A stretch of 64,000 nucleotides of DNA from NCBI GenBank assembly GCA_907163375.1, contig CAJQUW010001667.1, forward strand, positions 91,101-155,100, in the 5' to 3' direction. This stretch comes from Prostheceraeus crozeri. Lineage: Eukaryota > Platyhelminthes > Polycladida > Euryleptidae. The notes under the pieces are model-generated. The model was not told the origin of the DNA, did not search any database, and saw only the letters and a program-made list of their open reading frames with translations. The position numbers were made by a program, and so were the translations under genes. The stretch's first letter is position 1. Each line of letters starts with the position of its first letter. This document shows positions 49,079 to 57,640 of this stretch, in pieces.

Positions 49079-49747
49079 TTAAGTTTTTAGCTCTTCTAAA
49101 AAAATTTTATCTTTTTCTTCATTAGAAATTTTATCATCACTAAAAGTTTTACCATCACTAGAAATTTTTCCATCCTGTTTATTCTTATCATCAACTTTTT
49201 CGGACTGTAATTGAAAGGTTTGATTTACTTCATTAGCTATTTGATCAAATTTTTCAATCTCATCTAACGTAATAACATTATCATCACATACTCTTTGAAA
49301 GTAGTAATGTAGTTTATCATAAACTTCTTTAATATGTAAATGCTTTATTTTTAATGATTTTCGTTTCTTAGTTATTAAAGATTTATCTAACATTGTAGCA
49401 AGTGAAGTTGCAAAAACACCCGTACCTGTTAAAGCTGTAGCAACTACTGGAATTACTAAAACACCTGAAGATATAACAATTGTTAAAGTACCTAAACTTA
49501 TTGTTAAGAATATACCAATTCCTTGTGTTACATTCTTAACTTTACTCCATCTCTTTCTTAATTTTTTATAATGCTCTAATTTAAATAATAATTGAGATTC
49601 CTTATCTTTCATATACCTAACTCTATCTTTGTGTTTTTCTTTATTCATCTTTTCAATGTTCAATTCACTTATTTTTAATTGAGACAAAGAAGGATATAGT
49701 CTTGAGATTTCATTCATTTTTGTTTCTTCCATTTTTGTTTCATCCAT
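49079..49747 (-). CDS. membrane/coiled-coil protein starting in the terminal repeat
   Basis: About 222 residues if the start is MDETK (49747, AAAAATGG context); an upstream in-frame ATG at 49771 is also possible. A repeated KMEETKM-type head is followed by a coiled coil (SELNIEKMNKEKHKDRVRYM), a long hydrophobic Gly/Val/Thr-rich segment (GIFLTISLGTLTIVISSG, VLVIPVVATALTGTGVFATS), helices with YFQRVCDDNVITLDEIEKF, and a repetitive acidic tail (SSDGKTFSDDK). It may be a membrane-inserting or lytic protein. Its first codons are within the inverted repeat, so they are duplicated at the other end of the element. Confidence 0.65.
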   Translation of the reverse strand: MDETKMEETKMNEISRLYPSLSQLKISELNIEKMNKEKHKDRVRYMKDKESQLLFKLEHYKKLRKRWSKVKNVTQGIGIFLTISLGTLTIVISSGVLVIPVVATALTGTGVFATSLATMLDKSLITKKRKSLKIKHLHIKEVYDKLHYYFQRVCDDNVITLDEIEKFDQIANEVNQTFQLQSEKVDDKNKQDGKISSDGKTFSDDKISNEEKDKIFLEELKT

Positions 49748-50110
49748 TTTTAAAGAAATATTTTTAGTCACATGATATATTAAAAAAAACCCTGAAAAAC
49801 GTCTAAACTCATGAATTTAGTCATTTTAAAAATACAAACTTTTATAACTTTTGGTGTCCTAGAACGGTCATGATTTAAGTGGTGAAAATTGTAATTCACA
49901 AATTTGAGATTCTTAACTTTTATAATTTTTGGTGTCCTAGAACGGTCATGATTTAAGTGGTGAAAATTGTAATTCACAAATTTGAGATTTTGAAAAATTT
50001 GAAAAATTGAGTTTTTTTTATATAAGGTAAGTTCATGAATTTATGTCGTTTTTAAAGTTACCATTTTTTTTGAATTTATGGTGTCCTGAAACGGTCTTCT
50101 TCCCATTACT
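49680..50110. repeat. right terminal inverted repeat of A2
   Basis: About 430 bp, reverse complement of the left end, with two rather than three of the GTCCTAGAACGGTCATGATTT units. Ends CGGTCTTCTTCCCATTACT. Confidence 0.93.
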
Positions 50111-50116
50111 GACATT
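50111..50116. repeat. 6-bp target-site duplication of A2, right
   Basis: GACATT directly after the ACT-3' terminus; pairs with 31995..32000. Confidence 0.95.
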
Positions 50117-50516
50117 AAATATGGACATTCCTACTCCTCTTGCTCAAGAGTGGAAGGCGAGAGATGACAAGGATACTCCCTATAGAAAGATTTGGGATGG
50201 TAATCAAATTTGCCTACCGGTATCACATTGGTGCACTTACTATAAGAAGGAGGGAGATCATTCAACATCCATCACATGCGACGAGTTCGGAGAAGGTACT
50301 TGGGATATCCTTTTCAAAGTGAATGGGCTATATTATGGTCGGCACAAGGATAATAAAATAGCCTCGCTCTCCATGCATATGGAATCCATCCTATATATTC
50401 CAAAACCACCCAACGTGGGTGACATAATTGATCAAATCCTTAACAGCAGTGGTACGAAGCGCAAGTCGGAGAAGAATGCTACCTCAAAACGCAAATCAAA
50501 GAAGGAGAATTACTAG
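50111..50516 (+). pseudogene. candidate ssDNA-binding protein gene, B2, 3' part
   Basis: Continues the gene cut at 32000: DIPTPLAQEWKARDDKD, LPVSHWCTYYKKEGD, GTWDILFKVNGLYYGRH, basic tail to KSKKENY. Interrupted by the A2 insertion; the uninterrupted gene is in B1. Confidence 0.85.
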
Positions 50517-50550
50517 TCCTTTCCTAACTCTACCCTATGACAATTCGCTT

Positions 50551-50676
50551 ATGTGCTTTGAGTGTCGTAGACGTGGTCTTATTAGATACATTTTACTTCT
50601 TCGTTGCCATCATATCATTTGTGTATTTTGTCGTGAAAAGCATCGATGTAATTCTTCATTTTGTAATATGTTATAG
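50551..50676 (+). CDS. very small RING-like zinc protein, copy B2
   Basis: 41 residues, identical to B1 21128..21253: MCFECRRRG, LRCHHIICVFC, HRCNSSFC. Lies 34 bp after the previous stop and just before the exonuclease-like exon with its TTTTAG acceptor. It may be a separate small protein or an exon of a spliced transcript. Confidence 0.45.
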   Translation: MCFECRRRGLIRYILLLRCHHIICVFCREKHRCNSSFCNML

Positions 50677-50711
50677 AACGTTTCCTTAGATGTGTAAATT
50701 TCCGTTTTAGG

Positions 50712-51259
50712 CTTCTATCATCATTTTTATGGATTGTGAGGGTGAACCTGTACAGGAGCTCAGTGCTATTGCTATGAACAATTGGACATATCAGATTGTT
50801 AGTGTCTATCATCAACATGCCAACTGCGATCCCAATGTTGATCAATGGGCGAGAAAACACATTCATGGACTTAATCTGAAATATTTGCAAGACTATGGCT
50901 TTTCTTGTGAGAGTGCTCTTCTTATTGACTTTAAACGATGGTTAGCTGCTTTCAATGTTATGCGCATCTTTTGTAATAATCCTGGTAAGGAGAGGAAAGT
51001 ATTTCCCAATCTAATCATTGATGATATTTTGCTCCCGCCTTGGGATAGTAGAGTGAATCAACACTACCATGAAGTCACGAAACGTTTTAAGGATTTGTCT
51101 GTTCCTATTTTGTCTGTTCGTTGTAGTAGCTACGTTCATAACCAATGCTTCTTTCCTCCTTACCTCAACACTGCCAAAGTCCTGTATGGTTATCATTGCT
51201 CGCTGTATGATAGTTACCAGCTGTATCTATTTTATCTGTTTCAAACCATTGATTTATAA
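50712..51259 (+). CDS. exonuclease-like protein, family B
   Basis: Open from a TTTCCGTTTTAG acceptor (exon start 50712) or from the internal ATG at 50729; about 182 residues. IIIFMDCEGEPVQELSAIAM is strand-DxE-strand as in DEDD exonuclease motif I. NNWTYQIVSVYHQHA, HIHGLNLKYLQDYGF and FKRWLAAFNVMRIFCNNPGKE follow, the last a candidate motif II. The C-terminal part is hydrophobic and Tyr-rich (YLFYLFQTIDL). A proofreading or end-processing exonuclease encoded apart from the polymerase would be unusual; fold prediction is needed. In B1 it is interrupted by mariner. Confidence 0.5.
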
Positions 51260-51346
51260 TGCATGCTTGTTGCAGTTATTCAATAAATGTTACTATGAGA
51301 AGAGTTGTTGTTTTCATTCAATGGATGGGTTACTTAAAGGGCGATC

Positions 51347-51684
51347 ATGTCTTTCTCAAACGACTGCGGAACATTACATTTTCATAGGCAAAGTTTAAAA
51401 GGAGCTGTTCAAGATTATGTGATAAATTTTCATAAAGATGAGACCGACATCAAAGCAGTGATCGATGATGCTAGCACTCTATTTCTAGAGTTAATGAATA
51501 CATTCTCTGATAGCATTGTCATGGCGCGATTAGTTGCGAAAATTAAGTTTAGTCATTTTGGAAAGGAGGAGGTGGAAAGTCGCTCTTTCCATTTTGCTTC
51601 TTATTCAATGGAAGTGTTAGATCACCCCGAAGAATTTTTTAAAAGACATATGATAAAAATTGCTGAACGTCTTAACGCATTTAT
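51347..51684 (+). pseudogene. unknown family-B protein, 5' part (interrupted by piggyBac)
   Basis: First ~112 codons of the gene that is uninterrupted at B1 18627..19037. The remainder is at 54171..54247 beyond the piggyBac. Confidence 0.85.
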
Positions 51685-54170
51685 CCCTTTCGATCCTGTT
51701 TCGCATCTATGGCTTCCTCCTCTAGCTGCGTGTAAAAATCCTAAAATTTCGGGATTTTTCAAATGCTGTTTACTCGACCAAAAAGTGTTGTCCTGACCCC
51801 AACCAACACTAAATATTATGCCAAATAGATCGAATAGTCCCCTAACATTAGAAAACATGCAAAAACAGTCGAAATTATGCAAAAAATTTATATTTTTTTA
51901 AAAATACAAAAATCATCAAATTTTCACTTGGTGGGACATTAGTCATGTTTAAACTTATTGAAACAGTCACCCAGGCAAAGCCCAGGCTTGTCAGGGCACG
52001 AATCACAGATGTATCGTGATTCTCTTCTGATTCCGTTGCTGAAACAGACACGGCAACGCTTCAATGGATTTTTCTTGCCAGTTGTGGATGGGATTCTTTT
52101 TTGCACATGTGTAGTCGTGCGCTGTTCCTCTGATGGTCGTCTTTTTCTTCTGGCTCCCTTCGGTGTTGATTGCAAATCTGTCAAGACTCGTATGGCATCC
52201 CTTAGGAAGTCAAGGAAACTCACGTTGCTTTCTTTCTCTTTTCTGTATACAGCCCATGAATTGAAAAGTAGCCGAAGAATGCAATTCACGCCGATCTTCT
52301 TGTACCAGGCATGCGATTTGCGAGCGCAGTTGTATTGACGGTCTTTGAGATCTATCCCTCCCATTTCTTGATTGTAATTCTTGACAATTGATGGCTTGAG
52401 CACATTGGTTCGAACATTGCCCTTGGAAATCCTTTCTTTTTGCACCAGAGAAGCAGTGTCACACGTGGACATCAGATAAACATCCTTTCTGTCGCAGAAT
52501 TTTACCGCTATTATTAGGTCCTTTTCAGTGAATGCCGATGACACAGGTTGCAGTTTCTTTTGAATAAGAATTTTTGGAATTCCTCTTTGCGGTCTGACTG
52601 TTCCACGAACACCCGTATTTCTCGAAAGAAGGTACTCTATCAGCCGCAAGCTTGTAAACCAATTGTCTATATTTAGGACGTATCCCCTGTCAAGCATGTC
52701 AGCCTTTGAAAGTAATCGAACGACTATCTTTTCACTATTCGAAAGCGCCTCAGTACCAGGCTCGCCGGTTTCATAACAGGTATCCTTGCCAACATAGATT
52801 TGAGAATAAATCATGTATCCCGTTCTATCAGCAAGAATGAATAACTTCACACCAAACCTGGATCTTTTCGTCCGAATAAACATCTTGATTGAAAGCCTTC
52901 CCTTGAATAATACAAGACTTTCATCCAAACTCAGAGATTGAAGTGGTCGGTACTGAGAACAAAGATCATTCACAATAGAGAAGAAACCACTAAGTCTGCT
53001 TTCCTTCTTGGTTGGGTCCACCGCAAATGGATCCGAGAATCTCAGGAATCTCAGAATAGCGATGTATCTGTCACGACTCAGACACTTTGGTTGCAAAAAG
53101 AAGGGAGTTGTCATCATTTCTTCGGTTTGCCAGTAAGATCTGATTGTGGGTTTCTTTACGATGCCCATTAGAAGAGTAATACCAACAAATGTCTTCATTT
53201 CTAAAATAGTAACATTTTTCCAGTGCATTTCTTCTTGCTCTTCCTCCATCATTCGAACATTTTCAATAAGGACACGGTCATTCACCCATTTTGTGAGGGT
53301 TTCAAACAAATTGTCTGATAGAAATTTGATTATGTAATCTCTCACAGTAAATTCGGTACTGTCAATCTCCGTATCTGTCCAGCCCCACTCTCCAAGAAAC
53401 ACAAATTTAGTTGCATCACTGACATCTGTCGGCTCGATGATAGTCCACCCATCTTCGGCACTCGCTTCTAGATCTTCACTGCCATCAGAATCGGTATCAG
53501 AAGACGACTGATGGGGAGGATGGGGAGGATCAAAAGTCGTATCTTCATTGTCCGAATCGTCTTCACTGTTATCGGAATCAAAACCATAGCGACGGACTGG
53601 CTGCACTCGGCGTGTTGAGTGCCTGGTACTACTTGATGGTGCCGCTGCCATTGAAAGAATGATCAGAAATTAGTTGTGACAAATGACAATATACCGTGCA
53701 AGCTGCTCAACCTAACAACGAATCAGCCACGCGCAATCTTTACCGGACGTCATTATACAATCACCATCAATCAATACTTTGAATATGCTTCATGTGTGGC
53801 TCGACTGAATGCAGGTGACATCGCACTGCAACCGCTGAGTTGTATTGCCGACAATCAGATCATGTAAAGACAGCAGAAACACAAGACACAGCTGATCGCA
53901 GCAGCATGAAACTAATGCATTACTTGCCCCCAATAGACTTGATGTACGTGTACATGTAACCTACTACATGTACATGTACCATTACAGCGGTTAATTCTAT
54001 TAAATATAGTTGGTTTGCACATAATATGCGCTAAAGACAACATCTAACGTGTTTTACAAGCAACTGGAATACTTCACGAATAAACAGTAAGCAAAATTTC
54101 TCATGACGACACGCTTTCGTCATAGCGCATGTAAGCGTGACGACAACGTGTCGTCATAGGATCGAAAGGG
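51685..54170 (-). mobile_element. piggyBac-type transposon with intact transposase
   Basis: 2486 bp. 13-bp ends CCCTTTCGATCCT and AGGATCGAAAGGG; TTAA on the right (54171..54174) and TTAT on the left (51681..51684), a one-base change of the expected TTAA. The empty site is seen in B1. Internal ACGACACG/CGTGTCGTC inverted motifs lie near the right end. A different family from the piggyBac at 27942..30139. Confidence 0.95.
51939..53651 (-). CDS. piggyBac transposase
   Basis: 570 residues in one frame, full family length. Acidic Ser/Asp-rich N terminus (DSDNSEDDSDNEDTTFD), then the RNase H-like core: SLDESLVLFKGRLSIKMFI (first Asp), VLNIDNWFTSLRLIEYLL (second Asp), YNQEMGGIDLKDRQYN (third Asp). 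C-terminal cysteine-rich domain CRVCFSNGIRRESRYICDSC...GLCLGDCFNKF, which binds the transposon ends in characterised relatives. All three catalytic residues and both termini look sound, so this copy could be active. Confidence 0.93.
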   Translation of the reverse strand: MAAAPSSSTRHSTRRVQPVRRYGFDSDNSEDDSDNEDTTFDPPHPPHQSSSDTDSDGSEDLEASAEDGWTIIEPTDVSDATKFVFLGEWGWTDTEIDSTEFTVRDYIIKFLSDNLFETLTKWVNDRVLIENVRMMEEEQEEMHWKNVTILEMKTFVGITLLMGIVKKPTIRSYWQTEEMMTTPFFLQPKCLSRDRYIAILRFLRFSDPFAVDPTKKESRLSGFFSIVNDLCSQYRPLQSLSLDESLVLFKGRLSIKMFIRTKRSRFGVKLFILADRTGYMIYSQIYVGKDTCYETGEPGTEALSNSEKIVVRLLSKADMLDRGYVLNIDNWFTSLRLIEYLLSRNTGVRGTVRPQRGIPKILIQKKLQPVSSAFTEKDLIIAVKFCDRKDVYLMSTCDTASLVQKERISKGNVRTNVLKPSIVKNYNQEMGGIDLKDRQYNCARKSHAWYKKIGVNCILRLLFNSWAVYRKEKESNVSFLDFLRDAIRVLTDLQSTPKGARRKRRPSEEQRTTTHVQKRIPSTTGKKNPLKRCRVCFSNGIRRESRYICDSCPDKPGLCLGDCFNKFKHD

Positions 54171-54247
54171 TTAACCATCATGGTAGCAGTCTAGTGATTG
54201 AAGCGATTTCAAATATTCACATTCAACTTTCTATAAAGAAAAATTGA
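54171..54247 (+). pseudogene. unknown family-B protein, 3' part
   Basis: Continuation after the piggyBac (HHGSSLVIEAISNIHIQLSIKKN), ending at a TGA just before the RING gene start. Confidence 0.8.
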
Positions 54248-54249
54248 AA

Positions 54250-54576
54250 ATGCAGTGGTACTTGATTGTAGCACAACTGGTTTTCGAGCTATGCCTGCTC
54301 ACTTTCGAAGTATATTCCTTCTGTACATGCGTCTATTATTTAGAAAAGGCTAGCAAATTCATATCTTCAAAAAGACTTGCTATAGACGTTACCAGTAACG
54401 GTGAAACTATGTGTTGCGATGTATGTAAGCGAAAGGATGGAAATGAAAAGCGCATCTTCAAGAGATGTAAGCATGCTTTTTGTCAACGCTGTTTCGTACG
54501 TAATTGCATTCAACGTTGCAAATGTAACCACTGTGATATTGCTCATTTCGAGTGTCACTTATGCCGCAATAGTTAG
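54250..54576 (+). CDS. membrane RING-like zinc protein, family B
   Basis: 108 residues from MQWYLIVAQLVFELCLLTF. The hydrophobic N terminus spans two helices' length. RING-like ligands: CCDVCKRKDG, FKRCKHAFCQRCFVRNC, CKCNHCDI, CHLCRNS. Two bp after the previous gene. Possible ubiquitin ligase at a membrane. The second RING-like protein of the same element after the 41-residue one at 50551..50676. Confidence 0.65.
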   Translation: MQWYLIVAQLVFELCLLTFEVYSFCTCVYYLEKASKFISSKRLAIDVTSNGETMCCDVCKRKDGNEKRIFKRCKHAFCQRCFVRNCIQRCKCNHCDIAHFECHLCRNS

Positions 54577-54627
54577 TACCTATGCAAATGTGGTAAAGAC
54601 AGGTTTTAGCAAAGAATAACACGGAAA

Positions 54628-54993
54628 ATGGCGAAACGTAAAATGACGAAACGTAAAAGTCAATCGTCTTTAAAATTTTCTTCAGCCATTCAAGCTCTCC
54701 GACGAATGAAAGCAAATCAGCGATACAATGCTATACGACATGCTAACGATAAATTCATTCGTGAAATTATTTCTCATGTGCAAAAGTTGAGGACGAAGAA
54801 ATTAGCACCAAAACAACGAAAGTTACTTAAGCGATATGCTACGAAATTGCGTTTCATCTCCAATCCTAAAGTCACCCTTCAAAGAAAGAGGGAAACTCTA
54901 ACACAAAAGGGTGGTTTCCTTCCAGCGTTACTACCGATGCTAGCTCCTATCGTGGGCAACGTATTGGGTAATATCTTTGGCTCTAGACGTTAA
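54628..54993 (+). CDS. pX/core-like protein, family B
   Basis: 121 residues. Highly basic helical N-terminal two thirds (KRKMTKRKSQSS, ALRRMKANQRYNAIRHANDK, LAPKQRKLLKRYATKLRF), then KGGFLPALLPMLAPIVGNVL, GNIFGSRR. This KxxxL...KKGGFL..LLP.L pattern is a recurrent Polinton protein and resembles the adenovirus pX (mu) precursor: DNA-condensing basic part plus a hydrophobic Gly-rich end that may be membrane-active. Just upstream of the ATPase gene. Confidence 0.75.
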   Translation: MAKRKMTKRKSQSSLKFSSAIQALRRMKANQRYNAIRHANDKFIREIISHVQKLRTKKLAPKQRKLLKRYATKLRFISNPKVTLQRKRETLTQKGGFLPALLPMLAPIVGNVLGNIFGSRR

Positions 54994-55024
54994 TTATGCA
55001 AATGTTGAATCTCAAAGTATTATA

Positions 55025-55642
55025 ATGGATTTCAGACTTCAATGTGATAAAGTTCTGACTGTATCAGGTCCATCTCATGCAGGTAAAACTGTGTTCACGC
55101 TGAATTTATTGGATAAAAGAAGGGAGTTGTTTAAGGAACCTATCAATCGAGTGATTTGGTGTTATGGTATTTATCAACCGTCGCTGTTTCAGGAATTGCA
55201 AAGTCGCAACTTTATTCGACATGAAGGAATTATTCCAGTGGATAAACTTCAGTCTAATGATGTTGTTGTATTGGATGATTTATTAAAAGAAAGTAAGAAT
55301 TCAAAAGATGTTACAGATATGTTCACTCGCTCAGCACATCATAAAAGGTGCTTTATCATCTATATCACACAAAATTTGTTTCCTGATGGAAAAGAAGCTC
55401 GTACACGAAACCTGAATACACACTATTATGCTATTTTCAAGAATCCGCGAGATAAAAGTCAATTTGAAATTTTAGCGCGACAAGTTGCACCCAGAGGATC
55501 AAAAGCCTTAATTGAAATTTTTCAAGCAGCTACTGAAAAACCACACGGTTACTTATTCATTGACTTTACGCAAGAGTGTCCGGAAGAATTTAGATTTCGA
55601 AGTGATATTTTGAAAACTCCCATGATTATCTACAAACTATGA
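55025..55642 (+). CDS. A32-like DNA packaging ATPase, family B
   Basis: 205 residues from MDFRLQCDKVLTVSGPSHAGKT; an upstream in-frame ATG at 54977 overlaps the previous gene, so the later start is preferred. Walker A GPSHAGKTVF (about 15-24), Walker B DVVVLDDLLKE (about 80), SAHHKRCFIIYITQNLFPDG with the sensor Gln, then FKNPRDKSQFEILARQVAPR. Typical Polinton FtsK/HerA packaging motor. The next gene overlaps its end by 4 bp (ATGA). Not found in B1. Confidence 0.85.
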   Translation: MDFRLQCDKVLTVSGPSHAGKTVFTLNLLDKRRELFKEPINRVIWCYGIYQPSLFQELQSRNFIRHEGIIPVDKLQSNDVVVLDDLLKESKNSKDVTDMFTRSAHHKRCFIIYITQNLFPDGKEARTRNLNTHYYAIFKNPRDKSQFEILARQVAPRGSKALIEIFQAATEKPHGYLFIDFTQECPEEFRFRSDILKTPMIIYKL

Positions 55643-56331
55643 GTTCTTATTCTCGCATGATTGTTATTCCTCAGGATGAATATGTGCAATTGACTGCCAT
55701 GCAGCAAGTAAAGCAACCTCTTGCAAATCAAATGTATAGGAAAGAAATAGATTATCAGCAAAATGTTCACATCAAAGATCCACATCGTGCTGTATTATTA
55801 CAATCGGAAACTGTTGAGCAATCGAAAAATTTGAAGAATAAGATGCGTGACTGTGTGTCGACTGCTACACCTTTAGCATCTCGTGCACATGCCATATCTC
55901 TTTTCAACAGTATTGAACCCCACCTCAATGTAAATGATAGAGGAGAAATCATTACAGATGAAAATAAAGTGATTGATGCTTCACGTTATGAAGACTTGAT
56001 TCAGTATGCGACACGTAGAAAGCGCCGTCAGGGCTATGTTCCACCTGGTTGGTCATACTTTCTTAAACTATTGAAAAAGCATAATGTGCCAAAATTTGCT
56101 TTGAATAATGAGACATTGAAAGAACTTGATTCAACAGTGGCTACTGCTCTAATGCTTCAGACGATGAAAATGCCAACAAATTGGTTTAAGACGTCACCTG
56201 CTACATCCCCTCCCACACTCACTAAGCAAACAAGAGGAAGAACTCGACGTAGATCTACGTCACCACTAAAACTAGTAAAAGGAAAACGTAAAACAGCTCC
56301 TCCCAAGAAATATATGTTCTCAGACTATTAA
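55639..56331 (+). CDS. unknown family-B protein after the packaging ATPase
   Basis: 230 residues, MSSYSRMIVIPQDEYVQL.... N-terminal helical part, RAHAISLFNSIEPHLNVNDRGEII, then YATRRKRRQGYVPPGWSYFLKLLKKHNVP and a basic, Ser/Thr/Pro-rich tail (RGRTRRRSTSPLKLVKGKRK). The P-G-W...F...L...N-V-P block and basic tail suggest a capsid-interior or DNA-associated protein. Translationally coupled to the ATPase by an ATGA overlap. Confidence 0.6.
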   Translation: MSSYSRMIVIPQDEYVQLTAMQQVKQPLANQMYRKEIDYQQNVHIKDPHRAVLLQSETVEQSKNLKNKMRDCVSTATPLASRAHAISLFNSIEPHLNVNDRGEIITDENKVIDASRYEDLIQYATRRKRRQGYVPPGWSYFLKLLKKHNVPKFALNNETLKELDSTVATALMLQTMKMPTNWFKTSPATSPPTLTKQTRGRTRRRSTSPLKLVKGKRKTAPPKKYMFSDY

Positions 56332-56332
56332 T

Positions 56333-56548
56333 ATGAAGCAGATGTGTTGCTTGCCATGTAATGAGCCGCCAGAGGTGAATGTCGTTGTCACTTGCACTTG
56401 CTGCGCCAGCTCTCATAATGAAACCCCTAAGCAATGTGAACACGATCGCAAAACTGCTAAAGCTAAATGCTGCAGTTGTTGTAAATGTAGAAAGGCAAGA
56501 AAACAAAAAGATGAGAAGGAGGAAAAAGAGTCAGTCGTCATCGACTGA
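56333..56548 (+). CDS. small Cys-rich protein overlapping the integrase start
   Basis: 71 residues: MKQMCCLPCNEPPEVNVVVT, CTCCASSHNETPKQCEHD, KCCSCCKCRKARKQ, acidic end EKEEKESVVID. Twelve cysteines in 50 residues. It overlaps the integrase frame in another phase. Starts right after the previous stop, so it fits the packed gene order. May be a metal-binding peptide or the true first exon of the integrase. Confidence 0.45.
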   Translation: MKQMCCLPCNEPPEVNVVVTCTCCASSHNETPKQCEHDRKTAKAKCCSCCKCRKARKQKDEKEEKESVVID

Positions 56549-57599
56549 ACGTTTGAAGTCAATCTATTATGATGTAAAACATCCGGCAGGATTTGCATCT
56601 ATCAAGAAATTATCAAAAGCGAGTGGTCTTCCACAATCACAAGTGAAACGATGGTTAAAGGGTCAGGCTACCTATACACTCCACAAACAAGCGAAAAAGA
56701 AGTACCGCACCCGCCATTATATTGTTCATGACATCGATGAACAGTGGCAAGCAGATTTGTGTGATGTTGCTTCCATTTCAAAACATAACTCGGGAAATAG
56801 TTTTATTTTAACCGTCATTGATATTTTCTCGCGTTATGCGTGGGCTCAACCTTTAAAAACTAAAGAAGGGAAAGGAGTAGCAAAAGCATTCCAAACAATT
56901 TTTCGAGAAGGTCGCATTCCAAAAAGAATTCAGAGTGATCAAGGAAAAGAGTTTGAAAATCAGCATGTGACAAGATTATTTGAGAGGCATGACATTGAGT
57001 TGTTTAGTGTAAGGAGTGCTTATAAAGCTGCACTCGTTGAACGTTTTAATCGCACATTAAAAAATCGCTTGTGGCGACATTTTACTGCCAACTTGACACA
57101 AAATTGGGCAAAGGTTCTACAAGATACACTCCATGCCTACAATCACTGTGTTCATCGTTCTATTGGACTCAGACCAGTAGATGTAAATGCTGACAATGTA
57201 GATAAAGTGCGCGAATCATTCCAACGTAAACGCACTCATGTGAAAAGTGATGTGAAAATTGGTGCTAAAGTTCGTATCTCAAAAGTGAAGAGTGTTTTTG
57301 CTAAAGGGTACCTTCCGAATTGGACAGAGGAGGTATTTACAGTATCAAGGATTGGTCAAAAAGACTCTCCCACCACCTACAAGTTGAAAGATTACAATAA
57401 TGAAGAAATTGAGGGTAGCTTTTACCGCGATGAGATTGAGGTAGTCACTGAAGGTGAAACATATTTGGTAGAGAAAATCATTCGATGTAAAAAACGGCAA
57501 GGTGAAGAATGGTGTCTTGTTAAATGGGCTGGTTATCCTTCAAGTATGAACTCTTGGATGCGTCGTGCCGACATCTTTCATCTAAGTGATCGACAGTGA
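56379..57599 (+). CDS. Polinton integrase with C-terminal chromodomain, family B
   Basis: 406 residues in the longest frame; the first ~45 overlap the Cys-rich ORF, so translation may start later, near MRRRKKSQSS. Helix-turn-helix-like block (ASIKKLSKASGLPQSQVKRW), then the core: QWQADLCDVASISK (D), FILTVIDIFSRYAWAQPLK, IQSDQGKEFENQH (D), ALVERFNRTLKNRLW (E). SH3-like VKIGAKVRISKVKSVFAKGY, then chromodomain YLVEKIIRCKKRQGEEW, CLVKWAGYPSSMNSW. The chromodomain would read histone marks and steer insertion into chromatin, as in chromoviral integrases. The family-A integrase lacks it. Confidence 0.9.
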   Translation: MSLSLALAAPALIMKPLSNVNTIAKLLKLNAAVVVNVERQENKKMRRRKKSQSSSTERLKSIYYDVKHPAGFASIKKLSKASGLPQSQVKRWLKGQATYTLHKQAKKKYRTRHYIVHDIDEQWQADLCDVASISKHNSGNSFILTVIDIFSRYAWAQPLKTKEGKGVAKAFQTIFREGRIPKRIQSDQGKEFENQHVTRLFERHDIELFSVRSAYKAALVERFNRTLKNRLWRHFTANLTQNWAKVLQDTLHAYNHCVHRSIGLRPVDVNADNVDKVRESFQRKRTHVKSDVKIGAKVRISKVKSVFAKGYLPNWTEEVFTVSRIGQKDSPTTYKLKDYNNEEIEGSFYRDEIEVVTEGETYLVEKIIRCKKRQGEEWCLVKWAGYPSSMNSWMRRADIFHLSDRQ

Positions 57600-57640
57600 T
57601 TCATGCAAAGTTGTAACTAACAATGTTTAGGGTTTGAGCT

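Larger units (their letters stand above)
32001..50110 (+). mobile_element. Polinton/Maverick-type element, family A, copy A2 (end to end, 18.1 kb)
   Basis: 18,110 bp with termini AGTAATGGGAAGAAGACCG and its exact reverse complement, and GACATT duplicated on both sides. Terminal repeats match perfectly for at least the outer 80 bp, then vary by internal unit number. The gene set, in order, is: protease, PLA2-integrase, core-like, capsid, pVI-like, small protein, fibre-like, zinc-finger, membrane ATPase, polymerase B, unknown, penton-like, A32-like ATPase, membrane/coiled-coil protein. Fossil with roughly half a dozen breaks confined to a few genes; the capsid, protease, integrase and both ATPases read open. 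Young by its intact ends and duplication. Confidence 0.97.
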
